32,728 nucleotides of DNA from Parcubacteria group bacterium GW2011_GWA2_45_30 (GCA_001001625.1 LCKU01000002.1:1-32728), one strand, 5' to 3'; positions 26,779 through 32,728 are shown, numbered from the stretch's first letter. Numbers and translations: made by a program. Notes: generated by a model from the letters alone, not told the origin.

Positions 26779-28975
26779 TTTTCCAGCTTGTGCTTATACG
26801 CGATCGCATATAGAGACCCACGGGCAAGCCCGTGGTACTCCGCACCTTCCAGTAATTTTGCAAAATGCGTATATGCTTTGCAAAATTACTGGGTCTATAT
26901 AATCCCCTTTTCTCCATTTCCTCAAGTTTGCGTTTTAACTCCGGAGCGCAAGAAAGTGCTGGATCTTCACGCGCAAATTCCAACGCGGCCAAGCGCACTT
27001 CGCGCACCAAGACCGGGTCGGTGATTGCAGTAAGAGCCATATCGGACACGCCCCATTGTTCCGTGCCGAACATATTGCCCGGACCGCGGATTTTTAAATC
27101 CTGTTCTGCCAGTTCAAAACCGTTTTTGGCATCCACCACCGCGCGCAAACGACGCGTAACCATCCCGTCTTCGGTAGGAAAAAGGAAACAGTAGGACTGC
27201 TCAATACCTCTTCCGATCCTGCCACGAAACTGGTGCAATTGCGCCAGGCCGAACCGTTCCGCCCCCTCAATCATCATGATAGTGGCATTAGGTATATCCA
27301 CCCCGACTTCCACCACGGACGTTGATACTAGAATATCTATTTCTCCGCTTTTGAATTCTTTCATCACCGCTTCTTTTTCTTTGGATTTTAATTTGCCGTG
27401 AAGCATTCCTATTTTAAATTCCGGAAAAATAATTTCGGAAAGTTTTTTATATTCATCTTTTACCGCCCTCACCTCCCACGAACGAAACGCTGATTCGTTT
27501 ATTCGTTTATTCGCGCCGGATTCGCTATTAGTTAATGGTGGTTCTATACGCGGACATATCACGAAAACTTGTCTTCCTGTTCTTACTTCTGATCGAATAA
27601 GTTGGTATGTCTCATTCCGTTTCCCCGGCTCTATGATTCTCGTAATAACCCGCTTCCGCGATTTGGGCATTTCATCTAGTATGGAAAGATCGAGATCGCC
27701 ATAAATTGTAAGGGCTAGAGTTCGGGGAATTGGAGTTGCAGACATAGATAAGAAATGGGGTAACCAACCCGAATATCCACGAGCCAGGGCCGCACGTTGT
27801 GCAACACCAAATCTATGTTGTTCATCTACTATGACCAGGCCTAAATTTTTGAAGACGACATCTTTTTGTATCAAGGCATGGGTTCCAACGATGATATCAG
27901 ATCCTTCCGCAATTTTTTTAGAAGAAGTAAGTACTCCGATTTTTATATTAAACGATTTAAGAATTTTTTGCAGGGTCTCATAATGCTGATGTGCCAAAAT
28001 TTCCGTCGGTGCCATAAAAACCGTCTTAAATCCGGCTCGCGAGGCAAGTAACGCGGCCGCGGCCGCAACCACGGTCTTGCCGGATCCCACATCTCCTTCC
28101 AGCAGCCGATTCATGGGTTTTGATTTTTCTATGTCTTTTACGATCTCCCAGATAGAACGGCGCTGGGCATCGGTCAGCGCAAACGGCAGGGAATTTACGA
28201 ATTTTTTGAGGAGTTCAAGATCCAGCAGAATTTCCGGCGCTTGGTGCTGTTTTAATTCCGCGCGCGCGTGTAGGGCGCGAAGCTGAATCAAAAGCAATTC
28301 CTCAAACACGAAGCGCCGCCGCGCTTCAACCGGCTCCTTTTTGCTTTGCGGGAAATGAATTATTTTAATCGCGGCCTGTATATCTTGTAAATTATGCTTT
28401 TTTCGCAAATCGGCGGGCAGGGGATCGACAATAAATTTTCGCTGGTCAATAAATGTTTTTACTAAAAAACGGAACCAGCGCGAAGTAAGGCCGCGGGTTT
28501 CCGGATAAATTGCGACCAGTCCTCCAGTATGTATGCCGCCACCATTCGCCATTTGCCATTTGTTATTTGTTATCTTTTCATACGCCGGGCCTTGCAAATA
28601 AATTCCTTTGGGGCCGCGGGCAATTTTCCCGGACAAATTTACCACATCACCAACCCTCAAATTCCTTGCTAAAAACGGCTGGTTAAACCAAATCGCCTTA
28701 AGCGATCCGCTATCATCCGAGATTACCGCCTCCACCAGCGCCATGTGCTTGCGCGCCGTGCGATGCAGAGAAATTTTTTTAATCGCGCCGGATATGGTTA
28801 CCGTATCGCCAATTTTCACATCAGATATTTTTTGTAAATTTGAAAAGTCATCGTAACGCGCAGGAAAATGAAATAAAATATCGCGAATGGTTTTTATCCC
28901 AAGGTGTTTAAGCGCCGGAACAATCCGGCGGCTTATGCGTGGCGCATTTTCAATTGGGGTGTCTAAAAGAGACAT
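26759..28975 (-). CDS. recG: ATP-dependent DNA helicase RecG with repeat-encoded insertions and tail
   Basis: 738 residues. The N-terminal wedge/OB domain spans about 50-180. P-loop G-D-V-G-S-G-K-T lies near 295, D-E-Q-H-R-F-G near 387, M-S-A-T-P-I-P-R-T near 414, and F-R-G-R-I-G-R-G near 575. It regresses stalled forks. The ATG at 28975 (AGGA upstream) was chosen over 29047, whose extra 24 residues come from repeat-like sequence. Residues about 135-144 (heptamers), 483-495 (octamers) and 692-722 (paired hairpins) have no counterpart in relatives. The last 30 or so residues are therefore probably non-native. The 3' end overlaps uvrB by 20 bases, tail to tail. Confidence 0.92.
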   Translation of the reverse strand: MSLLDTPIENAPRISRRIVPALKHLGIKTIRDILFHFPARYDDFSNLQKISDVKIGDTVTISGAIKKISLHRTARKHMALVEAVISDDSGSLKAIWFNQPFLARNLRVGDVVNLSGKIARGPKGIYLQGPAYEKITNNKWQMANGGGIHTGGLVAIYPETRGLTSRWFRFLVKTFIDQRKFIVDPLPADLRKKHNLQDIQAAIKIIHFPQSKKEPVEARRRFVFEELLLIQLRALHARAELKQHQAPEILLDLELLKKFVNSLPFALTDAQRRSIWEIVKDIEKSKPMNRLLEGDVGSGKTVVAAAAALLASRAGFKTVFMAPTEILAHQHYETLQKILKSFNIKIGVLTSSKKIAEGSDIIVGTHALIQKDVVFKNLGLVIVDEQHRFGVAQRAALARGYSGWLPHFLSMSATPIPRTLALTIYGDLDLSILDEMPKSRKRVITRIIEPGKRNETYQLIRSEVRTGRQVFVICPRIEPPLTNSESGANKRINESAFRSWEVRAVKDEYKKLSEIIFPEFKIGMLHGKLKSKEKEAVMKEFKSGEIDILVSTSVVEVGVDIPNATIMMIEGAERFGLAQLHQFRGRIGRGIEQSYCFLFPTEDGMVTRRLRAVVDAKNGFELAEQDLKIRGPGNMFGTEQWGVSDMALTAITDPVLVREVRLAALEFAREDPALSCAPELKRKLEEMEKRGLYRPSNFAKHIRILQNYWKVRSTTGLPVGLYMRSRISTSWKTMDQFA
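26808..26900. repeat. 93-bp element of two hairpins in a closing stem, inside the recG 3' end
   Basis: ATATAGA (26808-26814) / TCTATAT (26894-26900) closes two perfect hairpins. These are CCACGGGC/GCCCGTGG (26818-26835) and the 16-bp stem CCAGTAATTTTGCAAA (26849-26864) with 26877-26892. It is 31 codons long and in frame. Confidence 0.9.
27493..27526. repeat. Octamer repeat inside recG
   Basis: ATTCGTTT occurs twice in a row, then ATTCGCGCC and a further ATTCGC. It encodes S-G-A-N-K-R-I-N-E on the minus strand, in the loop after the conserved I-C-P-R-I-E, where relatives show a variable linker. Confidence 0.75.
28544..28574. repeat. Heptamer array inside recG
   Basis: Units ATTCGCC, ATTTGCC and ATTTGTT (twice) run head to tail. 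They encode N-N-K-W-Q-M-A-N on the minus strand, inserted in the OB-domain strand pair before L-V-A-I-Y-P. Confidence 0.85.
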
Positions 28976-29095
28976 GAGATGTCCTATTGAAGTCGGACTT
29001 CGATACTTCTCTTCCAAAGTCGATAAACCCAGAGGATGATTCAACATTCTCTTATTTTAATGGAGGGGGTTAAGAGTACTTCGATCGCCCCCTAA

Positions 29096-29356
29096 TTACG
29101 AATATAAATTACTATGAGAATCTATAGCAATAAAATAGGCCGTATCAATACCACAAAGTTGATAAATCGCTCGAATATCACCGGTGATGTTTATACTGCG
29201 ACATCCCGCATATTTTCCGTACAAGGCGTGATTATTCAAAAGAGGCAAAAACGGGTCTTGCATAAACATTTTAAACCGCTCATTAAACTTTTCGCGTTCG
29301 CTGGGACGCAAATTTTTATAGCACTTCTTAAAGTTAGCGTGAAAACGCGCTTTCAT
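29096..29356 (-). CDS. RelE/YafQ-type mRNA interferase toxin
   Basis: 86 residues from the chosen start. F-K-K-C-Y-K-N-L near residue 9, a long helix through F-K-M-F, then L-N-N-H-A-L-Y-G-K-Y-A-G-C-R-S-I-N-I-T-G-D-I-R-A-I-Y match the RelE/YafQ fold, with Arg and His positions of the ribosome-dependent RNase. It would cleave mRNA in the ribosomal A site. An in-frame ATG at 29458, one base after the antitoxin stop, would add 34 residues, but these are wholly encoded by a palindromic element (29355-29454). The family start fits 29356. It is co-transcribed with the RelB-like gene. Confidence 0.82.
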   Translation of the reverse strand: MKARFHANFKKCYKNLRPSEREKFNERFKMFMQDPFLPLLNNHALYGKYAGCRSINITGDIRAIYQLCGIDTAYFIAIDSHSNLYS

Positions 29357-29454
29357 CCCGTTGCATTTGTAAAACCCGCGATTTTGTCGCAGATTTATAG
29401 CAACAAAATTCAACATTTCTGCGGGTTTGATACGACGCCGAAATGTAACGGGAT
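29355..29454. repeat. 100-bp palindromic element between antitoxin and toxin genes
   Basis: ATCCCGTTGCATTT (29355-29368) pairs with AAATGTAACGGGAT (29441-29454) at 13 of 14 positions. Inside, AAACCCGC pairs with GCGGGTTT and a GTTGCTATAA loop follows. The element is open in the toxin frame. One end sits at the likely toxin ATG and the other at an alternative ATG. Confidence 0.85.
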
Positions 29455-29458
29455 TCAT

Positions 29459-29731
29459 TTACGAATTTAGATGGCGTATAGCATCTACGGCTGAACTGAA
29501 TATTGGTGAGATATTCTTGCCTTTTCTTAAATCTTTTTCGGCGCGCCCCACCAATTCTTCCAAAGCGCTTGTCATCCGCGGAACGGCAGATATATAAACC
29601 TCTCGGCTGCGAATGAACTGCTTCAGATAGGCATTTATCACCGTACTCAAAGGCAGTCCCAAATCTTTGGCTACCCGTTGAGCCATATCTTTTGTTTCTC
29701 TGTCGGCCTTTATATTGATAATCGTCTTCAT
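29459..29731 (-). CDS. RelB/DinJ-type antitoxin
   Basis: 90 residues. The N-terminal I-N-I-K-A-D-R-E-T-K-D-M-A-Q-R-V-A-K-D-L-G-L-P-L-S-T pattern is a ribbon-helix-helix DNA-binding domain of the RelB/DinJ family. The C-terminal half would wrap the toxin. Such antitoxins repress their own promoter. The ATG at 29731 lies exactly 6 bases after TATACT, part of a full promoter, so the message is probably leaderless and the operator would lie over this promoter. The toxin follows after the repeat element. Confidence 0.85.
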   Translation of the reverse strand: MKTIINIKADRETKDMAQRVAKDLGLPLSTVINAYLKQFIRSREVYISAVPRMTSALEELVGRAEKDLRKGKNISPIFSSAVDAIRHLNS

Positions 29732-29737
29732 ATCCAA

Positions 29738-29767
29738 AGTATATACAAGGGTTAGAGTTTATGTCAA
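29738..29767 (-). promoter_or_regulatory. Promoter of the RelB/RelE operon, leaderless
   Basis: Minus strand: -35 TTGACA (29762-29767), 18-bp spacer, -10 TATACT (29738-29743), then 6 bases (TTGGAT) to the ATG. This is the best complete example of the start-adjacent -10 arrangement in the window. Confidence 0.8.
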
Positions 29768-29788
29768 GCGGAGCCGCACCGATGCCTG

Positions 29789-29978
29789 CCCCGTACCAAT
29801 TCTTGGTATAAATATGGATTTAAGAAGTCGTAAGCCGAAGGCGATGCCGCGGGATAGACTTCCTACTACGATAGAGTTAGTTCGGAATTGGTACGGGGAC
29901 AATTTCAAGTTTTCGAATGATTTAAGCATAAATCATTCCAGTAAATTTTTCAATTTGAAATTGATTGAAAAATTTACT
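29789..29978. repeat. Three consecutive perfect hairpins in a 370-base gene-free gap
   Basis: CCCCGTACCAATTC (29789-29802) pairs perfectly with 29885-29898, with GAAGTC/GACTTC nested inside. GAATGATTTA (29915-29924) pairs with 29929-29938. AGTAAATTTTTCAAT (29940-29954) pairs with 29964-29978. There is no ORF. The remainder of the gap (29979-30107) shows only a small TGTCGCGACA palindrome. Confidence 0.9.
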
Positions 29979-30107
29979 TCTTCGGCGGCAAATTATAGAT
30001 AACATCCGGTGAGATTATTTTCAGTTACATTGTGGTTTTTTTCTCTACAAAAAGTGTTGAAAGAATCCTTGTGTCTAAAATGTGATGTCGCGACAAGGAC
30101 ATTCAAA

Positions 30108-30479
30108 TCATAAATTGAATAGTTCACAGCCAAATGCCGCAATTCTTTGAAATATATTTAGTTGACCCGCGGCTTCCCATGCTTGATACTTGTCGGGGTA
30201 ATATTTTTCACAGAATCCCATATTTGAAGGTATGTATATCAAAACAAATAAAATCAAAAGGACGCTTACCCAAAAATATAGTGTGGTTTTGAAAAGATGA
30301 ACCTGTTCTTTCTTATAGATTCTGAAAAACAAATTAATTCCGACAAGTACCAAAAATTCAAGAATTATCAATGCACTCGCACCCAATATTTCTTCTCCTC
30401 TTGGTCTTTCATAAAAAGCAAAAACATTTATTGCTACAAATAAAGTGAGAAGAATAAAATTTATTTTTTGATTACTCAT
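30108..30479 (-). CDS. Small membrane protein (orphan)
   Basis: 123 residues with three clear membrane helices: I-L-L-T-L-F-V-A-I-N-V-F-A-F, A-L-I-I-L-E-F-L-V-L-V-G-I and F-W-V-S-V-L-L-I-L-F-V-L-I-Y-I. Basic residues (R-I-Y-K-K-E) follow the second helix. The C-terminal 45 residues are polar, with two Cys. No family recognised. The ATG at 30479 was chosen because the upstream open frame to 30671 crosses repeat-rich sequence and encodes no plausible domain. The gene sits among toxin-antitoxin-like modules, which gives no firm hint of function. Confidence 0.6.
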   Translation of the reverse strand: MSNQKINFILLTLFVAINVFAFYERPRGEEILGASALIILEFLVLVGINLFFRIYKKEQVHLFKTTLYFWVSVLLILFVLIYIPSNMGFCEKYYPDKYQAWEAAGQLNIFQRIAAFGCELFNL

Positions 30480-30679
30480 ATTATTGATCCGGACTGCTTT
30501 ATGAAAAAAATTTTCTTTTCCCAAAATTAAATATGGTTCCCCGCCAGCAACGCTTGAAGCGTAGCTTCTGCGGACCGGGAGCCGACCCGCCTGCCAGTCG
30601 CTATCGCTCCAGGCGATTGCGGACAGGTGTTTTTCTCCAGGTTCTTCTTGTGGTGAGCGAAGTCGCACCATGGCGGTTT
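30480..30679. other. Repeat-rich intergenic stretch
   Basis: No gene supported. It contains GAAGC-GTA-GCTTC (30556-30568), a CGCT-rich segment, and GTGAGCGAAGTCGCACCA near 30653-30670. The last resembles the CTGAGCGAAGTCGAAGG element elsewhere in the window. The frame is open on the minus strand but looks non-coding. Confidence 0.5.
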
Positions 30680-30916
30680 TTATCGGTGTGAAGTTGTAAT
30701 CAATCCTTGAGAAAATTGTTTTAATACCGAGCGTTGAGATCGAAATTCGTCAAAGCTAAAATCGTAGAGATTGATCCGAACAATCTCCCCCTTTTTGTCA
30801 TGGTCGAGTACCATGTTTCCCTGAATATCGGAATCAACGCTTTTTTTCTTTCCTATTTCAACGATAAGTACCCGACTATTTTTATCATATGAAATTTTTA
30901 TATTTTTTTTACTCAT
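30680..30916 (-). CDS. DUF2283-family protein (antitoxin-like partner)
   Basis: 78 residues. I-S-Y-D-K-N-S-R-V-L-I-V-E-I, then S-V-D-S-D-I-Q-G-N-M-V-L-D-H-D-K-K-G-E-I-V follows the DUF2283 pattern, a small beta-sheet protein that is often found beside DUF4258 toxins. The ATG overlaps the DUF4258 stop (ATGA), so the pair is translated together. An antitoxin role is inferred from pairing, not shown. The C-terminal 25 residues (F-S-F-D-E-F-R-S-Q) are helical. Confidence 0.75.
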   Translation of the reverse strand: MSKKNIKISYDKNSRVLIVEIGKKKSVDSDIQGNMVLDHDKKGEIVRINLYDFSFDEFRSQRSVLKQFSQGLITTSHR

Positions 30917-31161
30917 AAATATTTCTTCACTTTGGAGGTGTCGATAATAGTTATAATTTCGAGGATGTCATCTTTTTCTTCGCCCACAATTAACAGTAAT
31001 CTTGCTTTGCCGTTCTTGCGATAGAGTTTCTTTATGAGCATTCTGCCCTTTTGATCATAACCAATTCGGGTTGGATTAGCAATCGCATCTTTAATAGTCC
31101 TTTCAGAAATACGCCGTTCATGCATTCGTTCCCTGACGTGTGGCTTGACAATGTATTTCAT
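30913..31161 (-). CDS. DUF4258-family protein (toxin-like)
   Basis: 82 residues. The start H-V-R-E-R-M-H-E-R-R-I-S-E-R-T-I-K-D-A-I-A-N-P is the DUF4258 signature, related to small RNase-type toxins. It is followed by strand pairs K-A-R-L-L-L-I-V-G and L-E-I-I-T-I-I-D-T. It is paired by a 4-base overlap with the DUF2283 gene. Here the toxin-like gene comes first. The ATG lies exactly 6 bases after TATTAT, and tRNA-Arg(TCT) ends 37 bases upstream. The toxin role is inferred. Confidence 0.78.
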   Translation of the reverse strand: MKYIVKPHVRERMHERRISERTIKDAIANPTRIGYDQKGRMLIKKLYRKNGKARLLLIVGEEKDDILEIITIIDTSKVKKYL

Positions 31162-31167
31162 AAAAAA

Positions 31168-31173
31168 ATAATA
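31168..31173 (-). promoter_or_regulatory. -10 box TATTAT, leaderless DUF4258 gene
   Basis: TATTAT on the minus strand ends 6 bases (TTTTTT) before the ATG at 31161. No -35 is seen, and the site lies just after tRNA-Arg, so read-through from the tRNA is also possible. Confidence 0.45.
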
Positions 31174-31182
31174 TGAATTTCA

Positions 31183-31285
31183 CCCCGTTAGATATAATCC
31201 CCTCGGGAGGAATTGAACCTCCATCAAGGGCTTAGAAGACCCCTACTCTATCCATTGAGCTACGAGGGGGCTATACCTAACGGGG
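31183..31285. repeat. 9-bp inverted repeat flanking tRNA-Arg(TCT)
   Basis: CCCCGTTAG (31183-31191) is perfectly complemented by CTAACGGGG (31277-31285). The arms lie 6 bases beyond the 3' end and 7 bases beyond the 5' end of the tRNA, so leader and trailer can pair and extend the acceptor helix. Confidence 0.75.
31198..31269 (-). tRNA. tRNA-Arg (anticodon TCT)
   Basis: Cloverleaf on the minus strand. The acceptor is CCCCTCG/CGAGGGG with discriminator A. The D stem is GCTC/GAGT (last pair G-T). The anticodon stem GGGGT/GCCCT has end G-U pairs and encloses the loop CTTCTAA (anticodon TCT, reading AGA). The T stem is GGAGG/CCTCC with loop TTCAATT. CCA is not encoded. It lies 35 bases downstream of hisS on the same strand. 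Confidence 0.92.
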
Positions 31286-31304
31286 CAAGTTGAATCACGA
31301 GGGC

Positions 31305-32642
31305 TTATCGTTTGAAATATTCCACAATTTTTTCTTTAGGAATTTCTTTCTGCTCGCGCGTAACCAAATTTTTCACCGTAACCGTGCTTCTTTTGCTTTC
31401 ATTTTCGCCCAAAATGACGACATACGGAATTTCTTTTTTTACGGCATAAGCCAACTGGGCCTGGAACGCGCGGTCATCCCCAAGATAAAAAGATGTATTG
31501 ATATTTGCCGCGCGCATAACTTGCGCAAGTTCCAGATATTCTTTTTTTAGTTCAGGCAAAAGATTTAAGATTAGGACTTTTACGGAGGTCTGCTTTTTTT
31601 TAAGCAAATTCAATTTCTCAAACACAGCGTACAATCTATCCACTCCGATTGATCCGCCTACGGTCGGCAATTTTTGTCCGGTAAATGGAACGGTGAGAAA
31701 ATCATATCTGCCACCGGATGCCACACTGCCAAACTCTTTGGCGTCGGTCAAATACGTCTCAAATACCGATCCGGTATAATATCCGAGTCCGCGCGCCACC
31801 GAATAATCAATCTCCCAGTTTTCCGGTAAAACCCCGGCTGTATTCAGATTTCTGGCAATTTCAATAAGTTCGTTAATGCCTTCCTCGGCCGCCGCATTCC
31901 CCCGCAACGTTTCCCGCGCTTTTATAAGCCGGGTTTTGGTATCTCCGGAAATAGCGATAATTTCCCAAATTTTTGCCGCAACTTTTTCTTTAAATACTTT
32001 TTTCAATTCTTTTTTCAACGCCTCCTCCCCGATTTTTTCTTTTTTATCAACCAAGCGCAAAAGTTCCGGCAATTTTTTTTCAGGAAATCCGGCATACTGC
32101 GGCAACCCGTTCAGAACCTTACGATTATTAATTTTTATAATGAATTTGCTAAGCCCGAGGTTTTTGAATGTTTTCCAGATCACGGCAATAATTTCCGCGT
32201 CCGCGTCCGTAGAGGATGCGCCCGCAATATCAAGGTCGGCCTGCAAAAACTCGCGGTATCGTCCGGCTTGTGGCGATTCGCCCCGCCACACGTTCCCAAT
32301 CTGATATCGCTTAAATGGTTTGGGAATTTCGGGATTAACCGCCAGAAATCTGGCCAGCGGCACGGTTAAATCAAAGCGAAGCGACAGGTCCGATTTTTTT
32401 TCTTTTGATCCGCGAACGTTAAATATAATTTTCCCTGATTCTTTCTCCCCGCCGAGCAAAACTTCAGTCCGCTCCACCGCAGGCGTTTCCATGGGATCAA
32501 ATCCGAAATCCTCAAAGGTCTTATGGATCTTTTCAAGCAGTCGCTGACGTAGAATTGCGTCTCCGCTGCCATAGTCGCGAAAACCGCCCCCAAGTTCGGG
32601 TTTTATGCGTTTTTCTTGGGTTTTCTTCCTTAATTTCGGCAT
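31305..32642 (-). CDS. hisS: Histidyl-tRNA synthetase
   Basis: 445 residues. Class II motif 2 region R-Y-Q-I-G-N-V-W-R-G-E follows L-R-F-D-L-T-V-P-L-A-R. The histidine-specific R-G-L-G-Y-Y-T-G lies near residue 285, motif 3 G-G-S-I-G-V-D-R-L near 327, and the C-terminal anticodon-binding domain follows. It charges tRNA-His. The N terminus G-G-F-R-D-Y replaces the common bacterial G-T-R-D-x-L-P start, as in some CPR and archaeal or eukaryotic-type enzymes. The ATG at 32642 lies exactly 6 bases after a perfect TATAAT, so the mRNA should be leaderless. A divergent tRNA promoter lies next to it. tRNA-Arg follows downstream. Confidence 0.95.
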   Translation of the reverse strand: MPKLRKKTQEKRIKPELGGGFRDYGSGDAILRQRLLEKIHKTFEDFGFDPMETPAVERTEVLLGGEKESGKIIFNVRGSKEKKSDLSLRFDLTVPLARFLAVNPEIPKPFKRYQIGNVWRGESPQAGRYREFLQADLDIAGASSTDADAEIIAVIWKTFKNLGLSKFIIKINNRKVLNGLPQYAGFPEKKLPELLRLVDKKEKIGEEALKKELKKVFKEKVAAKIWEIIAISGDTKTRLIKARETLRGNAAAEEGINELIEIARNLNTAGVLPENWEIDYSVARGLGYYTGSVFETYLTDAKEFGSVASGGRYDFLTVPFTGQKLPTVGGSIGVDRLYAVFEKLNLLKKKQTSVKVLILNLLPELKKEYLELAQVMRAANINTSFYLGDDRAFQAQLAYAVKKEIPYVVILGENESKRSTVTVKNLVTREQKEIPKEKIVEYFKR

Positions 32643-32648
32643 TTGATG

Positions 32649-32654
32649 ATTATA
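32649..32654 (-). promoter_or_regulatory. -10 box TATAAT, leaderless hisS
   Basis: Perfect TATAAT on the minus strand, 6 bases (CATCAA) before the ATG at 32642. The -35 position (TTCCAA) is weak. It is divergent from the tRNA promoter at 32665. Confidence 0.7.
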
Positions 32655-32664
32655 GCATAAAAAA

Positions 32665-32693
32665 TTGATTTTTGGAAGTTTTTACAGTATAAT
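32665..32693 (+). promoter_or_regulatory. Promoter of the tRNA at the window end
   Basis: TTGATT (32665-32670), 17-bp spacer, perfect TATAAT (32688-32693). The tRNA begins 10 bases after the -10 box. Confidence 0.8.
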
Positions 32694-32702
32694 TTGATAG
32701 GT

Positions 32703-32728
32703 TGGCGGCTATGGTGTAGTGGCAGTCA
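32703..32728 (+). tRNA. 5' part of a tRNA, cut by the window edge (Gln- or Glu-like)
   Basis: TGGCGGCTATGGTGTAGTGG has the form of an acceptor strand, AT or TA spacer, D-stem GGTG and D-loop TAGTGGCA. Its position directly after a good promoter supports a tRNA. The D arm resembles bacterial tRNA-Gln and tRNA-Glu. The anticodon is outside the window, so identity is not assigned. Confidence 0.6.

Noticed and set aside
20983..28574. Heptamer arrays as a CRISPR
   Set aside because: Units are 7-9 bases with no spacers and no cas genes, and they differ in sequence from site to site.
28976..29047. 24-residue N-terminal extension of RecG
   Set aside because: It is encoded by GAAGT-rich repeat-like sequence with self-complementary parts. 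The ATG at 28975 has AGGA upstream and fits the family start.
30480..30671. N-terminal extension of the small membrane protein
   Set aside because: It is encoded by repeat-like sequence, has Ser/Arg/Pro-rich composition and no domain. The ATG at 30479 directly precedes the hydrophobic core.

Overview
The window is a compact bacterial chromosome segment using the standard code: TAA, TAG and TGA all end genes that are followed closely by the next gene. The gene families suggest a Candidate Phyla Radiation (Patescibacteria, Parcubacteria-like) genome. These are a Mur ligase without the usual N-terminal domain, an elongation-factor-like barrel protein, an archease, a beta-CASP nuclease, a YkuK protein, DUF2283/DUF4258 and RelB/RelE pairs, and many short orphan proteins. 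No rRNA or marker phylogeny is available, so the lineage is an inference.

Layout. 1-2467: minus-strand transporter operon (EamA-type exporter and two tandem amino-acid permeases, the second interrupted by an in-frame TAA). 2469-5805: orphan protein, barrel protein, LOG-type nucleotide-binding protein, beta-CASP RNase and tRNA-Arg(CCG). 5806-6374: gene-free region with large nested hairpins. 6375-12504: YkuK protein, DEDD exonuclease with WYL-like tail, several orphans including two proteins of about 50 residues, a DUF192-hydrolase fusion, a PHP protein and an archease. 12552-17902: plus-strand 2-oxoacid block (fused E1 alpha-beta dehydrogenase, then a three-gene 2-oxoacid:ferredoxin oxidoreductase). 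17904-20742: facing minus-strand thioesterase, acyl-CoA dehydrogenase and SDR. 20802-24255: cell-wall and repair genes (Mur ligase, membrane protein, FemAB, RuvA). 24315-28975: zinc-ribbon protein, uvrB and convergent recG. 29096-31161: two toxin-antitoxin-like modules. 31198-32728: tRNA-Arg(TCT), hisS and the start of another tRNA.

The most striking signal is a dense population of short repeats. Some are perfect or near-perfect palindromes of 33-300 bp. Others are arrays of 7-, 8- or 9-base units. A third kind is a recurring element around CCTTCGACTTCGCTCAGG. They lie between genes and also in frame inside uvrB (three), recG (three), the Mur ligase (two), femAB and ruvA, at points where relatives carry no such residues. 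This resembles the Rickettsia palindromic elements combined with cyanobacterial heptamer repeats, but no mobilising enzyme is visible.

The second signal is transcriptional. In at least six genes a TANNNT -10 box ends exactly 6 bases before the start codon, so the mRNA should begin at or next to the AUG. ruvA fits the same pattern with an AUA start codon. Genes within operons, and the oxidoreductase operon, instead carry Shine-Dalgarno sequences.

The 2-oxoacid/acyl-CoA block is unusual for a reduced CPR genome. It may link 2-oxoacid decarboxylation to ferredoxin reduction and acyl-CoA handling.
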